A stretch of DNA of 64,000 nucleotides from Piscinibacter gummiphilus (GCF_002116905.1 NZ_CP015118.1:434001-498000), one strand, 5' to 3'. Numbered from the stretch's first letter, positions 10,356 through 18,880 are shown. Made by a program: numbers and translations. The notes: a model not told the origin generated them from the sequence alone.

Positions 10356-10919
10356 ATGGCTTATCGGAACGGAAACTACGCTGCTTTCTATGTAATCGAA
10401 CCGTTTAGCACGAGCTCCCTCGGAGCTAACGCGACCAAGGACTTTTGCTACTACAACACCTTGAGGATGTGGAAGGGTGCTGACCCGAGCTTTCCTTTTG
10501 TGGATTCGCACGAAAAGACTTATAGCGTTCGCGATGGAAGTGATTGGGAGTCGACGTTGAAGCCTCGTCTGCGGGAGCGGCTTCGAAATTCGAAGAACCT
10601 CGTCCTGTTTCTTAGTTCGGGCACCGTCAACTCTCGCGCCGTGAAGGAGGAGGTTGACTACGCAATTAACGACCAAGGATTGCCAGTTATTGTGATTTAC
10701 CCGGAGTACTCAACAAAAGAAAGTCTTCTGTTGAACGGGGCACTGAGGGATGAGGTGAAGGGGCTGTGGGGCAAAATCCCCGTGCTCAAGGACTCAATTA
10801 ATAAAGTTCCCACGCTTCACGTACCTTTGAACAAGGCGGTTATCAAAGATGCCCTGAGTGATCCCGGTTTCATGGTGGGAAGTAAGAATAAGCCGGACAT
10901 TTATCGATACAAGGCCTGA
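10356..10919 (+). CDS. thsB: TIR-domain protein, Thoeris ThsB-like (MTH538-type TIR)
   Basis: 187-residue cytoplasmic TIR protein. The N-terminus (LRMWKGADPSFPFVDSHEK) followed by LKPRLRERLRNSKNLVLFLS and the helix NSRAVKEEVDYAI is characteristic of the MTH538/DUF1863 TIR-like family that includes ThsB. Glu99 in EEVDYA takes the position of the TIR catalytic glutamate, so NADase/ADPR-transferase activity is expected. In type II Thoeris the TIR protein senses phage and makes a His-ADPR signal. The next gene, 15 bases downstream, encodes the matching membrane-macro effector. Low GC marks recent transfer. GGGGAG precedes the ATG. Sensor specificity cannot be read. Confidence 0.85.
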   Translation: MAYRNGNYAAFYVIEPFSTSSLGANATKDFCYYNTLRMWKGADPSFPFVDSHEKTYSVRDGSDWESTLKPRLRERLRNSKNLVLFLSSGTVNSRAVKEEVDYAINDQGLPVIVIYPEYSTKESLLLNGALRDEVKGLWGKIPVLKDSINKVPTLHVPLNKAVIKDALSDPGFMVGSKNKPDIYRYKA

Positions 10920-10934
10920 TATCGGTGCTAGCCA

Positions 10935-11771
10935 ATGGCAAAAGTTAAACTATTTGACAGCCGCGTATACAGGAAATTTCTCGAAGTCACCTCGGCAATT
11001 AGCGCGACATTGTCGGCGGTTGTTCTTTTTGTTGATATTCCGGCCGCCCACAAAATAAAAGGGGGCTGGATATTTTTGGGGCTCTTGGCGGTAATCTATT
11101 TTGCTATCTGGGCTTGGTCCAGCAACCTCAATAGCATAGAGATTAATGTGGAGGGCAGTGATGTTGCGATCAAAGTTGGCGATATTTTTCAACAGCCCGG
11201 GCTGAAGGCTATTGCGTTCAATGAGTACTTTGACACGCAGGTGGATAATGTCATCATCAGCGAAAGATCGGTTAATGGAATTTTTCTTCAAAAGCACCTA
11301 GATATTTCTGTTTCCCAGTTGGATGCTCACATTGAGAGCTATGATTTTGAGAAGGAAGAGGTTGTCGGGGTCGATGCAATGCGAAGGCTGGGGAAAAAGC
11401 GTAAACATCAAATAGGCAGTATTTGCGTTTACAAAGATTTCTTGTTGACGGCATTCTCAAAGTTTGACGCAAGTAACAAAGCTTCGCTGACGATGCCGGA
11501 GTACCTGGAGTTCCTCATAAACTTCTGGGATCGAGTAAACAATGTTTATGCTCAGAAAAGTGTTTCCACCACCGTATTTGGTTCAGGTATTACCCGTATC
11601 AAAGGGCATAAAAATATTGCCGACGAGGATCTGCTAAAAATTATGCTTTGGACGTTTCGGATAAGTGAAATGCGGTTCAAGCATCCTGCTAAGTTAACGG
11701 TTGTTATCCATCCCGACAAGATTGGTCAAATCAACCTGCTGGACATCAAATCAGCGAGGAATGGGATTTGA
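10935..11771 (+). CDS. thsA: Thoeris type II effector ThsA-like: two TM helices plus macro domain
   Basis: 278-residue membrane protein. Two hydrophobic helices span about residues 15-37 and 44-63; the rest (from about 68) is soluble and contains the macro-domain pattern of the DUF6430/ThsA_Macro family: AIKVGDIFQQPGLKAIAFN at 78-96 followed by EYFDTQVDNVIIS. In type II Thoeris the macro domain binds the His-ADPR made by the TIR protein and the TM part damages the host membrane, stopping phage spread. It follows thsB by 15 bases and shares its low GC. There is no SIR2 or SLOG domain, which separates it from type I. The RBS is weak, suggesting coupling to thsB. Confidence 0.82.
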   Translation: MAKVKLFDSRVYRKFLEVTSAISATLSAVVLFVDIPAAHKIKGGWIFLGLLAVIYFAIWAWSSNLNSIEINVEGSDVAIKVGDIFQQPGLKAIAFNEYFDTQVDNVIISERSVNGIFLQKHLDISVSQLDAHIESYDFEKEEVVGVDAMRRLGKKRKHQIGSICVYKDFLLTAFSKFDASNKASLTMPEYLEFLINFWDRVNNVYAQKSVSTTVFGSGITRIKGHKNIADEDLLKIMLWTFRISEMRFKHPAKLTVVIHPDKIGQINLLDIKSARNGI

Positions 11772-11839
11772 TGGGTTGATCGCCTGCGCGGGGGCTTCGT
11801 CCCCACTGCCGATGGGGCCTGTGGACGATTTGCTTGCCG

Positions 11840-12589
11840 TCAGCGAGCGGAGCGATGGGATTTTCGATATGCGGCCGGCGTGAGCCCTGTGGCCCTGCGC
11901 AGCGCGCGGGTGAGGGCGGTCTGGTCGGAGTAGCCGGCGTCCAGGGCCAGCTGGGCGATGGGGGTGGTGGTGCCGGCGAGCGCGTCCTGCACGGCCCGCA
12001 AGCGCAGGTCCGACAGCCAGGCCTGCGGCGTGCGGTCGTGTTCGGCGCGGAACACCGCGTGCAGCCGGCTGACGCTCAGGCCCGCCTCGACCGCCATGCG
12101 GGCCGCGGGCCAGGCTTCGCCGGGCGCGGCCTCGATGCGGCGCAGCAGCGGGTCGAGGCGCGAGGCGGGGCGGCGTTCGGCCGCCAGCGCGTCGATCAGC
12201 AGCGGCGCGCAGTGCCGGGTGATCGCGTCGGGCACGCCGTCGGCCGGGGACGCGAGCTGCACGAACTCGACGAGCCGGCGCACGGCCGCGGGCACCGGCA
12301 GGAAGGTCTGGCGGCGCAGGCGTTCGACGGCGTCGTCGCCCATGTCGGCCAGGGTGCAGTCGAGCACCAGGAACTGGTTGTGGCCGTCGCCCGATTGCGC
12401 GTGGTCGCTGCCGGGCGCGATGAACGCCGCGAGGCCGTTGTCGACCCGCCCACCGCGGCCCTCGACCTCCAGCTCGATCCGGCCGTGCACGCCGATCACC
12501 ACCTGCACGTGGTCGTGCCGGTGGGGCGCGCCGTCGGCGCCGTAGCGGCGCAGGCTCAGGGCGCCCTGGGGAAGGATCGGGGAGGACAT
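11840..12589 (-). CDS. AraC-family transcriptional regulator
   Basis: 249-residue regulator with an N-terminal cupin-type sensor (GAPHRHDHVQVVIGVHGRIE) and a C-terminal AraC double helix-turn-helix (AWPAARMAVEAGLSVSRLHA, and IAQLALDAGYSDQTALTRAL near the end, closing with GLTPAAYR). The ATG at 12589 (MSSPILPQGALSLRRYG) is chosen because the frame upstream is Arg-rich and unlike the family. It lies tail-to-tail with the Thoeris effector, 68 bases away, and 29 bases after the TerB-like gene on the same strand. Target genes and effector are unknown. Confidence 0.9.
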   Translation of the reverse strand: MSSPILPQGALSLRRYGADGAPHRHDHVQVVIGVHGRIELEVEGRGGRVDNGLAAFIAPGSDHAQSGDGHNQFLVLDCTLADMGDDAVERLRRQTFLPVPAAVRRLVEFVQLASPADGVPDAITRHCAPLLIDALAAERRPASRLDPLLRRIEAAPGEAWPAARMAVEAGLSVSRLHAVFRAEHDRTPQAWLSDLRLRAVQDALAGTTTPIAQLALDAGYSDQTALTRALRRATGLTPAAYRKSHRSAR

Positions 12590-12618
12590 CAGGACACGAG
12601 CATACGCCCGCCGCCCGC

Positions 12619-13077
12619 TCAGCTGGTCATGGCCTCCCGGGCACGCATCTTCGCGGCGATGTAGTCGCCGTGCGGGATGTAGAGCAGGTCGGCCAGCTTG
12701 CGCATCACGTGCTGCTCGTGGGCGTCGAGCCGCCCGTCGGCGTAGGCCACCTGCCACATGTACTCGACGATGCGGGCCTTCTGCTCGGGCTCCAGCTGGT
12801 CGTTCAGGCGCGACGTGAAGGTGTGCAGGTCGTGGGCCTCGCGGGCGGTCTGGTCGGCCACCACCATCAGCGCCTCGACTTCGTCGGCATTGAGCGCGAA
12901 CCGGTCGCGCAACGCGACGATCACCGACGCCCGCTCCGACAGGCCGATGTGGGCGTCGGACCGCATGACCTCGACCAGCAGCACCGCGGTGGCCACCTGC
13001 AGCGTGTGTTCGAAAGCGGCCCGGGGGGCGGCCTGCGGCAGCAGCGGTTCGAGGAAGGACTTGAGGGTGGTGAACAT
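12619..13077 (-). CDS. TerB-family (tellurite resistance B-like) protein
   Basis: 152-residue all-helical cytoplasmic protein. The sequence LLVEVMRSDAHIGLSERASV and the C-terminal VAYADGRLDAHEQHVMRKLA are the two acidic TerB/COG4103 repeats, whose Asp/Glu residues resemble a metal site. Many such proteins have no link to tellurite and their function is unknown. It sits just after the AidB-like gene (69 bases) and before the AraC gene, all on the minus strand, so it may be cotranscribed with the dehydrogenase. The start MFTTLKSFLEPLLP is well supported by the family. Confidence 0.88.
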   Translation of the reverse strand: MFTTLKSFLEPLLPQAAPRAAFEHTLQVATAVLLVEVMRSDAHIGLSERASVIVALRDRFALNADEVEALMVVADQTAREAHDLHTFTSRLNDQLEPEQKARIVEYMWQVAYADGRLDAHEQHVMRKLADLLYIPHGDYIAAKMRAREAMTS

Positions 13078-13145
13078 GGGCGGCTCCGTCGGCGGGGTCC
13101 GGGTCGGACCCGGGCGGGCCGCGCAGGTTCCGTGCCCGCGGCCGG

Positions 13146-14792
13146 TCAGCGCGGCCAGGCCCGGTCGATCAGCGCCTCGAACGCCGCCGGATCGGGCAGC
13201 GTGCCGAACACCCGGCCCCATTGCGGCTCGAAGCGGCTCGTGACGAACGCGTCGGCCACGACCGTGGGCGCGTGTTCGCGCAGCAGTGCGGCCTGCAGCA
13301 GCAGCACCAGCTGCTGCGCGAGGCGGCGTGCCCCGGCCTCGACCGACTCGGGCGGCTGGCCCAGCACGGCCTTCAGGCCGGCGAGGTGAGGGCGCAGGCG
13401 GGTGTCGCCGCCCAGGCGTTCGCCGAGGTGCTCCGCCAGCGCGGCCAGCGCCTCGGGTTCGCGGCCGATGGCACGCAGCATGTCGAGGCCCATCACGTTG
13501 CCCGACCCCTCCCAGATGGAGATCACCGGCATCTCGCGGAAGAGCCGCCCCATCGGGCCGTCCTCCACGTAGCCGTTGCCGCCGAAGACCTCCATGGCCT
13601 CGGCGCCCAGTTCGATGCTGCGCTTGGCCACCCAGAACTTCGCGGCCGGCGTGACGATGCGCTTGTACGCGCGTTCGAGCGGGTCGTCGGCCGCGCGGTC
13701 GAAGGACTGCGTGAGCCGCATCATCAGCGCGGTGGCGGCTTCGCTCTCGAGCGCCATGTCGGCCAGCACGTTGCGCATCAGCGGCTGGTCCACCAGCAGC
13801 TTGCCGAAGGCCTTGCGGTGGCGCGTGTGGTGGATGGCCTGCACCACCGCCTGGCGGATCAGCCCCGCGCTGCCCATCACGCAGTTGAGCCGCGTGTACG
13901 TGGCCATCTCGATGATGGTGGGCACGCCGCGGCCTTCCTCGCCGACCATCAGGCCCCACGCGCCGTTGAACTCCACCTCGCTGCTGGCGTTCGAGTGGTT
14001 GCCCACCTTGTTCTTGAGCCGCTGGATGAACACGGCGTTGTGGCTGCCGTCGGGCCGGAAGCGCGGCACGTAGAAACACGAGAAGCCGCCGGGCGCCTGT
14101 GCCACCACGAGGTGGGCGTCGGACTGCGGCGCCGAGAAGAACCACTTGTGGCCGGTGAGCTCGTACTGCGCGCCGCGGCCCTCGCCGCGCACCGGCACGG
14201 CCCGCGTGGTGTTCGCGCGCAGGTCGGAGCCGCCCTGCTTCTCGGTCATGCCCATGCCCACCAGCATCGCGGCCTTCTGCTCGACCGGCACGTCGCGGGC
14301 GTCGTAGGTGCGCGAGTACAGCTTCGGCTCCAGCTGCTTGAAGAGCTGCGGCTCCTGCTGCAGCACGGGGATGGCGGCGAAGGTCATGGACCCGGGGCAC
14401 TGCGAGCCCGCCTCGACCTGCATGTGCATCGAGAACGCCGCCGCGTAGGCGCCCCAGGCGCCGGGGCGTGGGTCGGAGAAGGGCTGCGAGATCTGCCCGC
14501 TCTCGCGCTGCAGCCGCATGATGGCGTGCCACGACGGGTGGAACTCGACGCGGTCGATGCGGTGGCCCACGCGGTCGAACGTGTGCAGCTCCGGCTTGAA
14601 CCGGTTGGCCTCCTCGGCCAGCCGCAGCGTCTCGGCGCTTCCCAGGCGTTCGCCGTACGCGGCGAGGTCCGCCACGTGCCCGGCCGCACCGGCCCGGGCC
14701 ACGGCCTCCTGCAGCGCGGTGTCGGTGGTGAACACGTTGTAGTCGGCCAGCGGGGCGACGACGTTCGTGACTTCGTGGGTGGCGCCGTGCAT
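13146..14792 (-). CDS. Acyl-CoA dehydrogenase family protein, AidB-like
   Basis: 548-residue flavoprotein of the AidB branch of acyl-CoA dehydrogenases. Visible hallmarks are GMGMTEKQGGSDLRANTT (flavin-binding region), GHKWFFSAPQSDA, FGGNGYVEDGPMGRLFR and EMPVISIWEGSGN, close to E. coli AidB, which is induced by alkylation and binds DNA. The length matches AidB (about 540). It is divergent, 74 bases apart, from a nuclease-helicase fusion and exonuclease III, so the neighbourhood fits DNA damage. Whether it acts as a dehydrogenase or protects DNA from alkylation is open. Confidence 0.9.
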   Translation of the reverse strand: MHGATHEVTNVVAPLADYNVFTTDTALQEAVARAGAAGHVADLAAYGERLGSAETLRLAEEANRFKPELHTFDRVGHRIDRVEFHPSWHAIMRLQRESGQISQPFSDPRPGAWGAYAAAFSMHMQVEAGSQCPGSMTFAAIPVLQQEPQLFKQLEPKLYSRTYDARDVPVEQKAAMLVGMGMTEKQGGSDLRANTTRAVPVRGEGRGAQYELTGHKWFFSAPQSDAHLVVAQAPGGFSCFYVPRFRPDGSHNAVFIQRLKNKVGNHSNASSEVEFNGAWGLMVGEEGRGVPTIIEMATYTRLNCVMGSAGLIRQAVVQAIHHTRHRKAFGKLLVDQPLMRNVLADMALESEAATALMMRLTQSFDRAADDPLERAYKRIVTPAAKFWVAKRSIELGAEAMEVFGGNGYVEDGPMGRLFREMPVISIWEGSGNVMGLDMLRAIGREPEALAALAEHLGERLGGDTRLRPHLAGLKAVLGQPPESVEAGARRLAQQLVLLLQAALLREHAPTVVADAFVTSRFEPQWGRVFGTLPDPAAFEALIDRAWPR

Positions 14793-14866
14793 GGGGAGTC
14801 TCCTCGGTGCGCATTTCGGGGCGGATGGCAGTGTCCTCCTGTTGTTCCATCCAGTAAACTGGCGTC

Positions 14867-17179
14867 GTGGAAAACCCCGTCTATGTCGTCGCGGTGCGTG
14901 CGTTGTGCGAGTTCGCGGCGAAGGTCGGTGACCTCGACCACCGCTTCACGCCCGGCCCGTCCGCGGCGGAGGGCGTGGCCGGGCACGCGGCCGTGGCCAT
15001 GCGGCGGGGGCCCAATGCGGAAAACGAGGTGTCGCTGTCGGGCGAACACGGGCCGCTGCGCGTGCGCGGCCGCGCCGACGGGTACGACCCCGACCGCCAG
15101 CGCCTCGAGGAGGTCAAGACCTACCGCGGCGACCTGGCCGCCATGCCCGCCAACCACCGTGCGCTGCACTGGGCCCAGGCCAAGGTGTACGGCGCGCTGC
15201 TGTGCCGCGAACGCAAGCTGGAGCGCCTGACGGTCGCCCTCGTGTACCACGACGTGGGCACGCTGCACGACACGGTGATGTCCGAGAAACATTCGGCCGC
15301 CGACCTCGATGCCTTCTTCGTCGGGCTGTGCGAACGGTTCATGGCGTGGGCGCGGCAGGAGCTCGTCCACCGCACCGCACGCGATGCGGCGCTCACCGCG
15401 CTCGCGTTTCCGCACGGTGACTTCCGCCCGGGCCAGCGCCAGCTCGCCGAGGCCGTCTACAAGGCCGCCGGGGCGGGGCGCTGCCTCGCGGCGCAGGCGC
15501 CCACGGGCATCGGCAAGACGCTGGGCACGGTGTTCCCGATGCTGAAGGCCTGCCCCACGCAGCGGCTCGACAAGGTGTTCTTCCTTGCCGCGAAGACGCC
15601 CGGCCGCGGCCTCGCGCTCGAGGCGCTGCACACCGTGGTGAAGAGCGAGGGCGGCCAGCCGCTGCGCGTGCTGGAACTGGCGGCGCGCGACAAGACCTGC
15701 GAGCACCCCGGGAAGGCCTGCCACGGCGACAGCTGCCCGCTCGCCCGCGGCTTCTACGACCGCCTGCCCGAGGCGCGCAGCGCCGCGGTGGCGGCCGGCT
15801 TCCTCGACCGCGCCACGCTGCGCACCGTCGCCGCCACCCACGGCGTGTGCCCGTACTACCTGGGCCAGGAGATGGTGCGCTGGGCCGACGTGGTCGTGGG
15901 CGACTACAACTACTTCTTCGACCTCGCCGCGATGCTGCACGGCCTGACGCTCGCCAACGGGTGGCGCGTGGGACTGCTGGTGGACGAAGCCCACAACCTG
16001 CTCGAACGCGCGCGCAAGATGTACTCGGCCACGCTGGCCCAGGTGCAGCTCGACGCCGCGCGGCGCATCGCGCCCGAGCCGCTGAAGAAGCCGCTCGAAC
16101 GCCTGCACCGCGCGTGGGTGCAGCTCAACGGCGAATGCCCGTCGGCCTTCGAGGTGTTCGACGAACTGCCGCAGCGCTGGTTCGGCGCGCTCGCCAACGC
16201 CATCGACGCGATGGCGTCCTTCCTCGGCGACCACCCCGACCAGGTGCCGCCCGACCTGCTGCGCTTCTACTTCGACCTGCTGCACTTCGCGCGTGTGTCC
16301 GACCGCTTCGGCACGCACTCGCAGTTCGACATCACGGTGGAAGAACACGGCCACCGCAAGCGCTCCGTGCTGTGCCTGCGCAACGTGGTGCCGGCGCCGT
16401 TCCTGCGCCAGCGCTTCGACGCGGCGCACACCACCACGCTGTTCTCGGCCACGCTGTCGCCCCGCGCGTTCTACGGCGACACGCTGGGCCTGCCCACCGA
16501 CACGCGGTGGATCGACGTCGACTCGCCGTTCACGCGCGACCAGCTCGCGGTGCACGTCACGCCCCACATCTCCACGCGCCATGCCGACCGCCCCGCGTCG
16601 GTGGCGCCCATCGCCGAACTCATCGCCCGGCAGTACCGCGAGCGGCCCGGCAACTACCTCGCCTTCTTCAGCAGCTTCGAGTACCTGAACCAGGTGATGG
16701 CGAGGCTGCAGGCCGATGCGCCCGACCTGCCCGTGTGGGCGCAGTCCCGCGCGATGGACGAGGGCGCGCGCGCCGACTTCCTCGCGCGTTTCGTGCCGCA
16801 GGGCCGCGGCATCGGCTTCGCGGTGCTGGGCGGCGCGTTCGCCGAGGGCGTGGACCTGCCGGGCGACCGGCTGATCGGCGCGTTCATCGCCACGCTGGGG
16901 CTGCCGCAGGTCAACCCCGTCAACGAGACGCTGCGCGAACGGCTCGAGGCCTCGTTCGGCGATGGTTACGCGTACGCCTACCTGTACCCCGGCCTGCAGA
17001 AGGTGGTGCAGGCCGCGGGCCGCGTGATCCGCACGCCGGCCGACCAGGGCGTGGTGCACCTGATCGACGACCGCTTCACACGCCGGCAGGTACGCGAGTT
17101 GCTGCCGGGGTGGTGGCCGGTCGCCCGCCCCGTGCGCAGCCGGCCCCCTCCCGAACCGGTGCAGGAAGACCCCGCATGA
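14867..17179 (+). CDS. DinG/XPD-type ATP-dependent helicase with N-terminal RecB-like nuclease domain
   Basis: 770-residue fusion. Residues 1-160 carry RecB-type PD-(D/E)XK nuclease motifs: Asp71 in GRADGY, Glu82-x-Lys84 in LEEVKTY, and Gln104...Tyr108 in WAQAKVYG. The helicase follows: Walker A APTGIGKT at 211-218, DEAH at 373-376, and four cysteines (278, 285, 290, 328) spaced as in the XPD/DinG iron-sulfur domain. Motif VI is near GLQKVVQAAGRVIRTPADQG. A 5'-3' DNA unwinding and cutting role in repair is expected. The stop overlaps the start of exonuclease III as ATGA. In several bacteria relatives neighbour FAN1-like VRR-NUC genes; none is seen here. Confidence 0.88.
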   Translation: MENPVYVVAVRALCEFAAKVGDLDHRFTPGPSAAEGVAGHAAVAMRRGPNAENEVSLSGEHGPLRVRGRADGYDPDRQRLEEVKTYRGDLAAMPANHRALHWAQAKVYGALLCRERKLERLTVALVYHDVGTLHDTVMSEKHSAADLDAFFVGLCERFMAWARQELVHRTARDAALTALAFPHGDFRPGQRQLAEAVYKAAGAGRCLAAQAPTGIGKTLGTVFPMLKACPTQRLDKVFFLAAKTPGRGLALEALHTVVKSEGGQPLRVLELAARDKTCEHPGKACHGDSCPLARGFYDRLPEARSAAVAAGFLDRATLRTVAATHGVCPYYLGQEMVRWADVVVGDYNYFFDLAAMLHGLTLANGWRVGLLVDEAHNLLERARKMYSATLAQVQLDAARRIAPEPLKKPLERLHRAWVQLNGECPSAFEVFDELPQRWFGALANAIDAMASFLGDHPDQVPPDLLRFYFDLLHFARVSDRFGTHSQFDITVEEHGHRKRSVLCLRNVVPAPFLRQRFDAAHTTTLFSATLSPRAFYGDTLGLPTDTRWIDVDSPFTRDQLAVHVTPHISTRHADRPASVAPIAELIARQYRERPGNYLAFFSSFEYLNQVMARLQADAPDLPVWAQSRAMDEGARADFLARFVPQGRGIGFAVLGGAFAEGVDLPGDRLIGAFIATLGLPQVNPVNETLRERLEASFGDGYAYAYLYPGLQKVVQAAGRVIRTPADQGVVHLIDDRFTRRQVRELLPGWWPVARPVRSRPPPEPVQEDPA

Positions 17180-17952
17180 AGATCGCCTCCTGGAACATCA
17201 ACGGCATCCGGGCCCGCGAGCCGCTGCTGCTGCGCTGGCTCGCGGAATACGAGCCCGACGTGGTGTGTCTCCAGGAGCTGAAGGCGCCCGACGACGCATT
17301 CCCGGAAGACGCGATCAACAAGGCCGGCTACGGCGCGCTGTGGCGCGGCCAGAAGGCCTGGAACGGCGTGGCCATCCTCGCGCGCGATGCGCAGCCCATC
17401 GAAATCCGTCGCGAGCTGCCCGGCGATCCCGACGACGTGGAGGCACGGTACCTCGAGGCGGCCGTGGAGGGCATGATCGTCGTGTCGCTGTACCTGCCCA
17501 ACGGCAACCCGCAGCCGGGCCCGAAGTTCGACAAGAAGAACCAGTGGTTCGACCGGATGGTGCGCCACGCGGCCTCGCTGCTCGACACCGACCTGCCGGT
17601 GGTGCTGGCCGGCGACTGGAACGTGGTGCCCACCGACTCGGTCGCCGACATCTACGACACACGTTCGTGGCTCGACGACGCGCTGCTGCAACCCGAGCCG
17701 CGGGCGGCGTGGCAGACGCTGCTGGCGCAGGGCTGGACCGATGCGATCCGGGCGCTGCATCCCGATGCCCCGCTCTACACGTTCTGGGACTACCTGCGGA
17801 ACCGTTGGCCGCGGGATGCGGGGCTGCGCATCGATCACCTGCTGCTGAGCCGGCCGCTGGCGGACACGCTCAGTGCGTCGGGGGTCGACAAGGAAGTCCG
17901 GGGGTGGGAGCACACGAGCGACCATGCGCCGGTGTGGCTCACGCTCGGTTGA
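17176..17952 (+). CDS. xth: Exodeoxyribonuclease III (AP endonuclease)
   Basis: 258-residue EEP-family enzyme that cleaves at abasic sites and degrades DNA 3'-5'. Motifs are intact: MKIASWNINGIRAR at the start with Asn7, Glu34 in CLQELK, GDWNVVPTD in the middle, and the C-terminal GLRIDHLLLS and TSDHAPVWLTL. It starts inside the stop codon of the helicase gene (17176-17179), so both are made together, joining helicase-nuclease and AP-site processing in one operon. A perfect 25-bp inverted repeat lies 11 bases after the stop and likely ends transcription. Confidence 0.93.
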   Translation: MKIASWNINGIRAREPLLLRWLAEYEPDVVCLQELKAPDDAFPEDAINKAGYGALWRGQKAWNGVAILARDAQPIEIRRELPGDPDDVEARYLEAAVEGMIVVSLYLPNGNPQPGPKFDKKNQWFDRMVRHAASLLDTDLPVVLAGDWNVVPTDSVADIYDTRSWLDDALLQPEPRAAWQTLLAQGWTDAIRALHPDAPLYTFWDYLRNRWPRDAGLRIDHLLLSRPLADTLSASGVDKEVRGWEHTSDHAPVWLTLG

Positions 17953-17963
17953 GGAAGAAGCTC

Positions 17964-18035
17964 GTCATCCCGGCGCAGGCCGGGACCCCGGCTGCATGTT
18001 CGAAGGCACAGGGTCCCGGCCTGCGCCGGGATGAC
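17964..18035. repeat. REP-like palindromic repeat, copy 1 (25-bp arms)
   Basis: Arms at 17964-17988 and 18011-18035 are perfect inverted copies beginning GTCATCCCGGCG and ending CGCCGGGATGAC, with a 22-base loop. It sits between two convergent genes (xth and the DeoR gene). A nearly identical element lies at 53879-53942. It probably works as a bidirectional transcription stop. Confidence 0.85.
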
Positions 18036-18044
18036 AGGGCGCTT

Positions 18045-18818
18045 TCATGTGGCTTCTGCGCCAGCCACCTTCACCACCACCCCTCTGGCCTCCAGCTCCG
18101 GCCACGGCCGGTCCGTCACCAGCGTGTGCACCTGCGCCCAGTCCGCCACGTGGTACGGCGCCACCCCGCCCACCTTCGAGTGATCGGCCAGCACCAGGGT
18201 GCGGCGCGCGGCGCGGATCATCGCCTGCTTGAGCATCGCGTCGGGTTCCTCGCTGGCCGTGGCGCCGGCGTCGAGCGCCACCGCGCAGGCGCCGGGCACG
18301 GCCCAGTCGGCGCGGTGGTGGGCCAGCATCTGGCACGTGGCGTGGCCCCAGAACGCGCGCGCGTCGGGCTGCCACACGCCGCCCAGCACCACCAGTTGCA
18401 CGAGCGGGTCGCGGTCGAACACGGCGGCGATGTCGAGCGAGTTGGTGATCACGGTGAGCGGCCGCACGGTGAGCGCGCGCGCCATCTCGAGCGTGGTGGA
18501 GCCGGCGTCGAGCACGACCGACTGGCCGGCCTCGATGAGTTCGGCCCCCAGGTGCCCGAGGCTCGACTTCACGTCCGCGAGCACGGCGGACCGCCCGCCG
18601 AAGCCGAGGCGCCGCGTGTCGATGGCCACCGCGCCGCCGTGCGTGCGCTGGAGCACACCGGCCTCCTGCAGTGCGTCGAGGTCGCGCCGGATCGTGTGCT
18701 CGGACACCTCGAGCAAACGAGCGAGTTCGAGCACCTCGACCCGGCCGTGCGCGTTCAGCCAGTCGACGATGCGGGCATGCCGTTCATGGGTGAAGCGGGG
18801 CGGGTTGGTGATGATCAT
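18045..18818 (-). CDS. DeoR/GlpR-family transcriptional regulator
   Basis: 257-residue repressor. The N-terminal helix-turn-helix is VEVLELARLLEVSEHTIRRD followed by LDALQEAGVLQRTHGG, the DeoR signature; the C-terminal DeoRC sensor domain has VVLDAGSTTLEMA and the closing LVLADHSKVG, where DeoR proteins bind a phosphorylated sugar. The ATG at 18818 (MIITNPPRFTHERHARI) is preferred over an upstream start, since it gives the family N-terminus. It is divergent from an MFS gene; TGCTCGA repeats and a perfect dyad lie between, so it likely represses the transporter and itself. Confidence 0.92.
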   Translation of the reverse strand: MIITNPPRFTHERHARIVDWLNAHGRVEVLELARLLEVSEHTIRRDLDALQEAGVLQRTHGGAVAIDTRRLGFGGRSAVLADVKSSLGHLGAELIEAGQSVVLDAGSTTLEMARALTVRPLTVITNSLDIAAVFDRDPLVQLVVLGGVWQPDARAFWGHATCQMLAHHRADWAVPGACAVALDAGATASEEPDAMLKQAMIRAARRTLVLADHSKVGGVAPYHVADWAQVHTLVTDRPWPELEARGVVVKVAGAEAT

Positions 18819-18863
18819 GCATTCATTGTAATTGCTCGAATGTGCTCGATGCTGGTCGATTGC

Positions 18864-18880
18864 TTGCTCGAAACGAGCAA
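18864..18880. promoter_or_regulatory. DeoR operator TTGCTCG-AAA-CGAGCAA with upstream half-site array
   Basis: A perfect 7-bp dyad 18 bases before the MFS start. Half-sites TGCTCGA recur at 18833-18839 and 18843-18849 and overlap the dyad at 18865-18871, forming an array between the divergent DeoR and MFS genes, as DeoR-family proteins often use. Confidence 0.65.

Larger units (their letters stand above)
10200..11790. other. Low-GC inserted segment carrying a two-gene defence system
   Basis: Base composition drops abruptly to about 40-50% GC in sampled lines against about 70% on both sides, and AT-rich codons (AAA, ATT, TTT) dominate. The segment lies between the exporter gene and an AraC gene. 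No integrase, tRNA or clear direct repeat marks the ends, so the mode of entry is not visible. Boundaries are approximate. Confidence 0.75.

Noticed and set aside
11780..11840. GGGGCTTCGTCCCC stem after thsA as terminator
   Set aside because: Stem is short, without a T-tract; too weak to list as a terminator.
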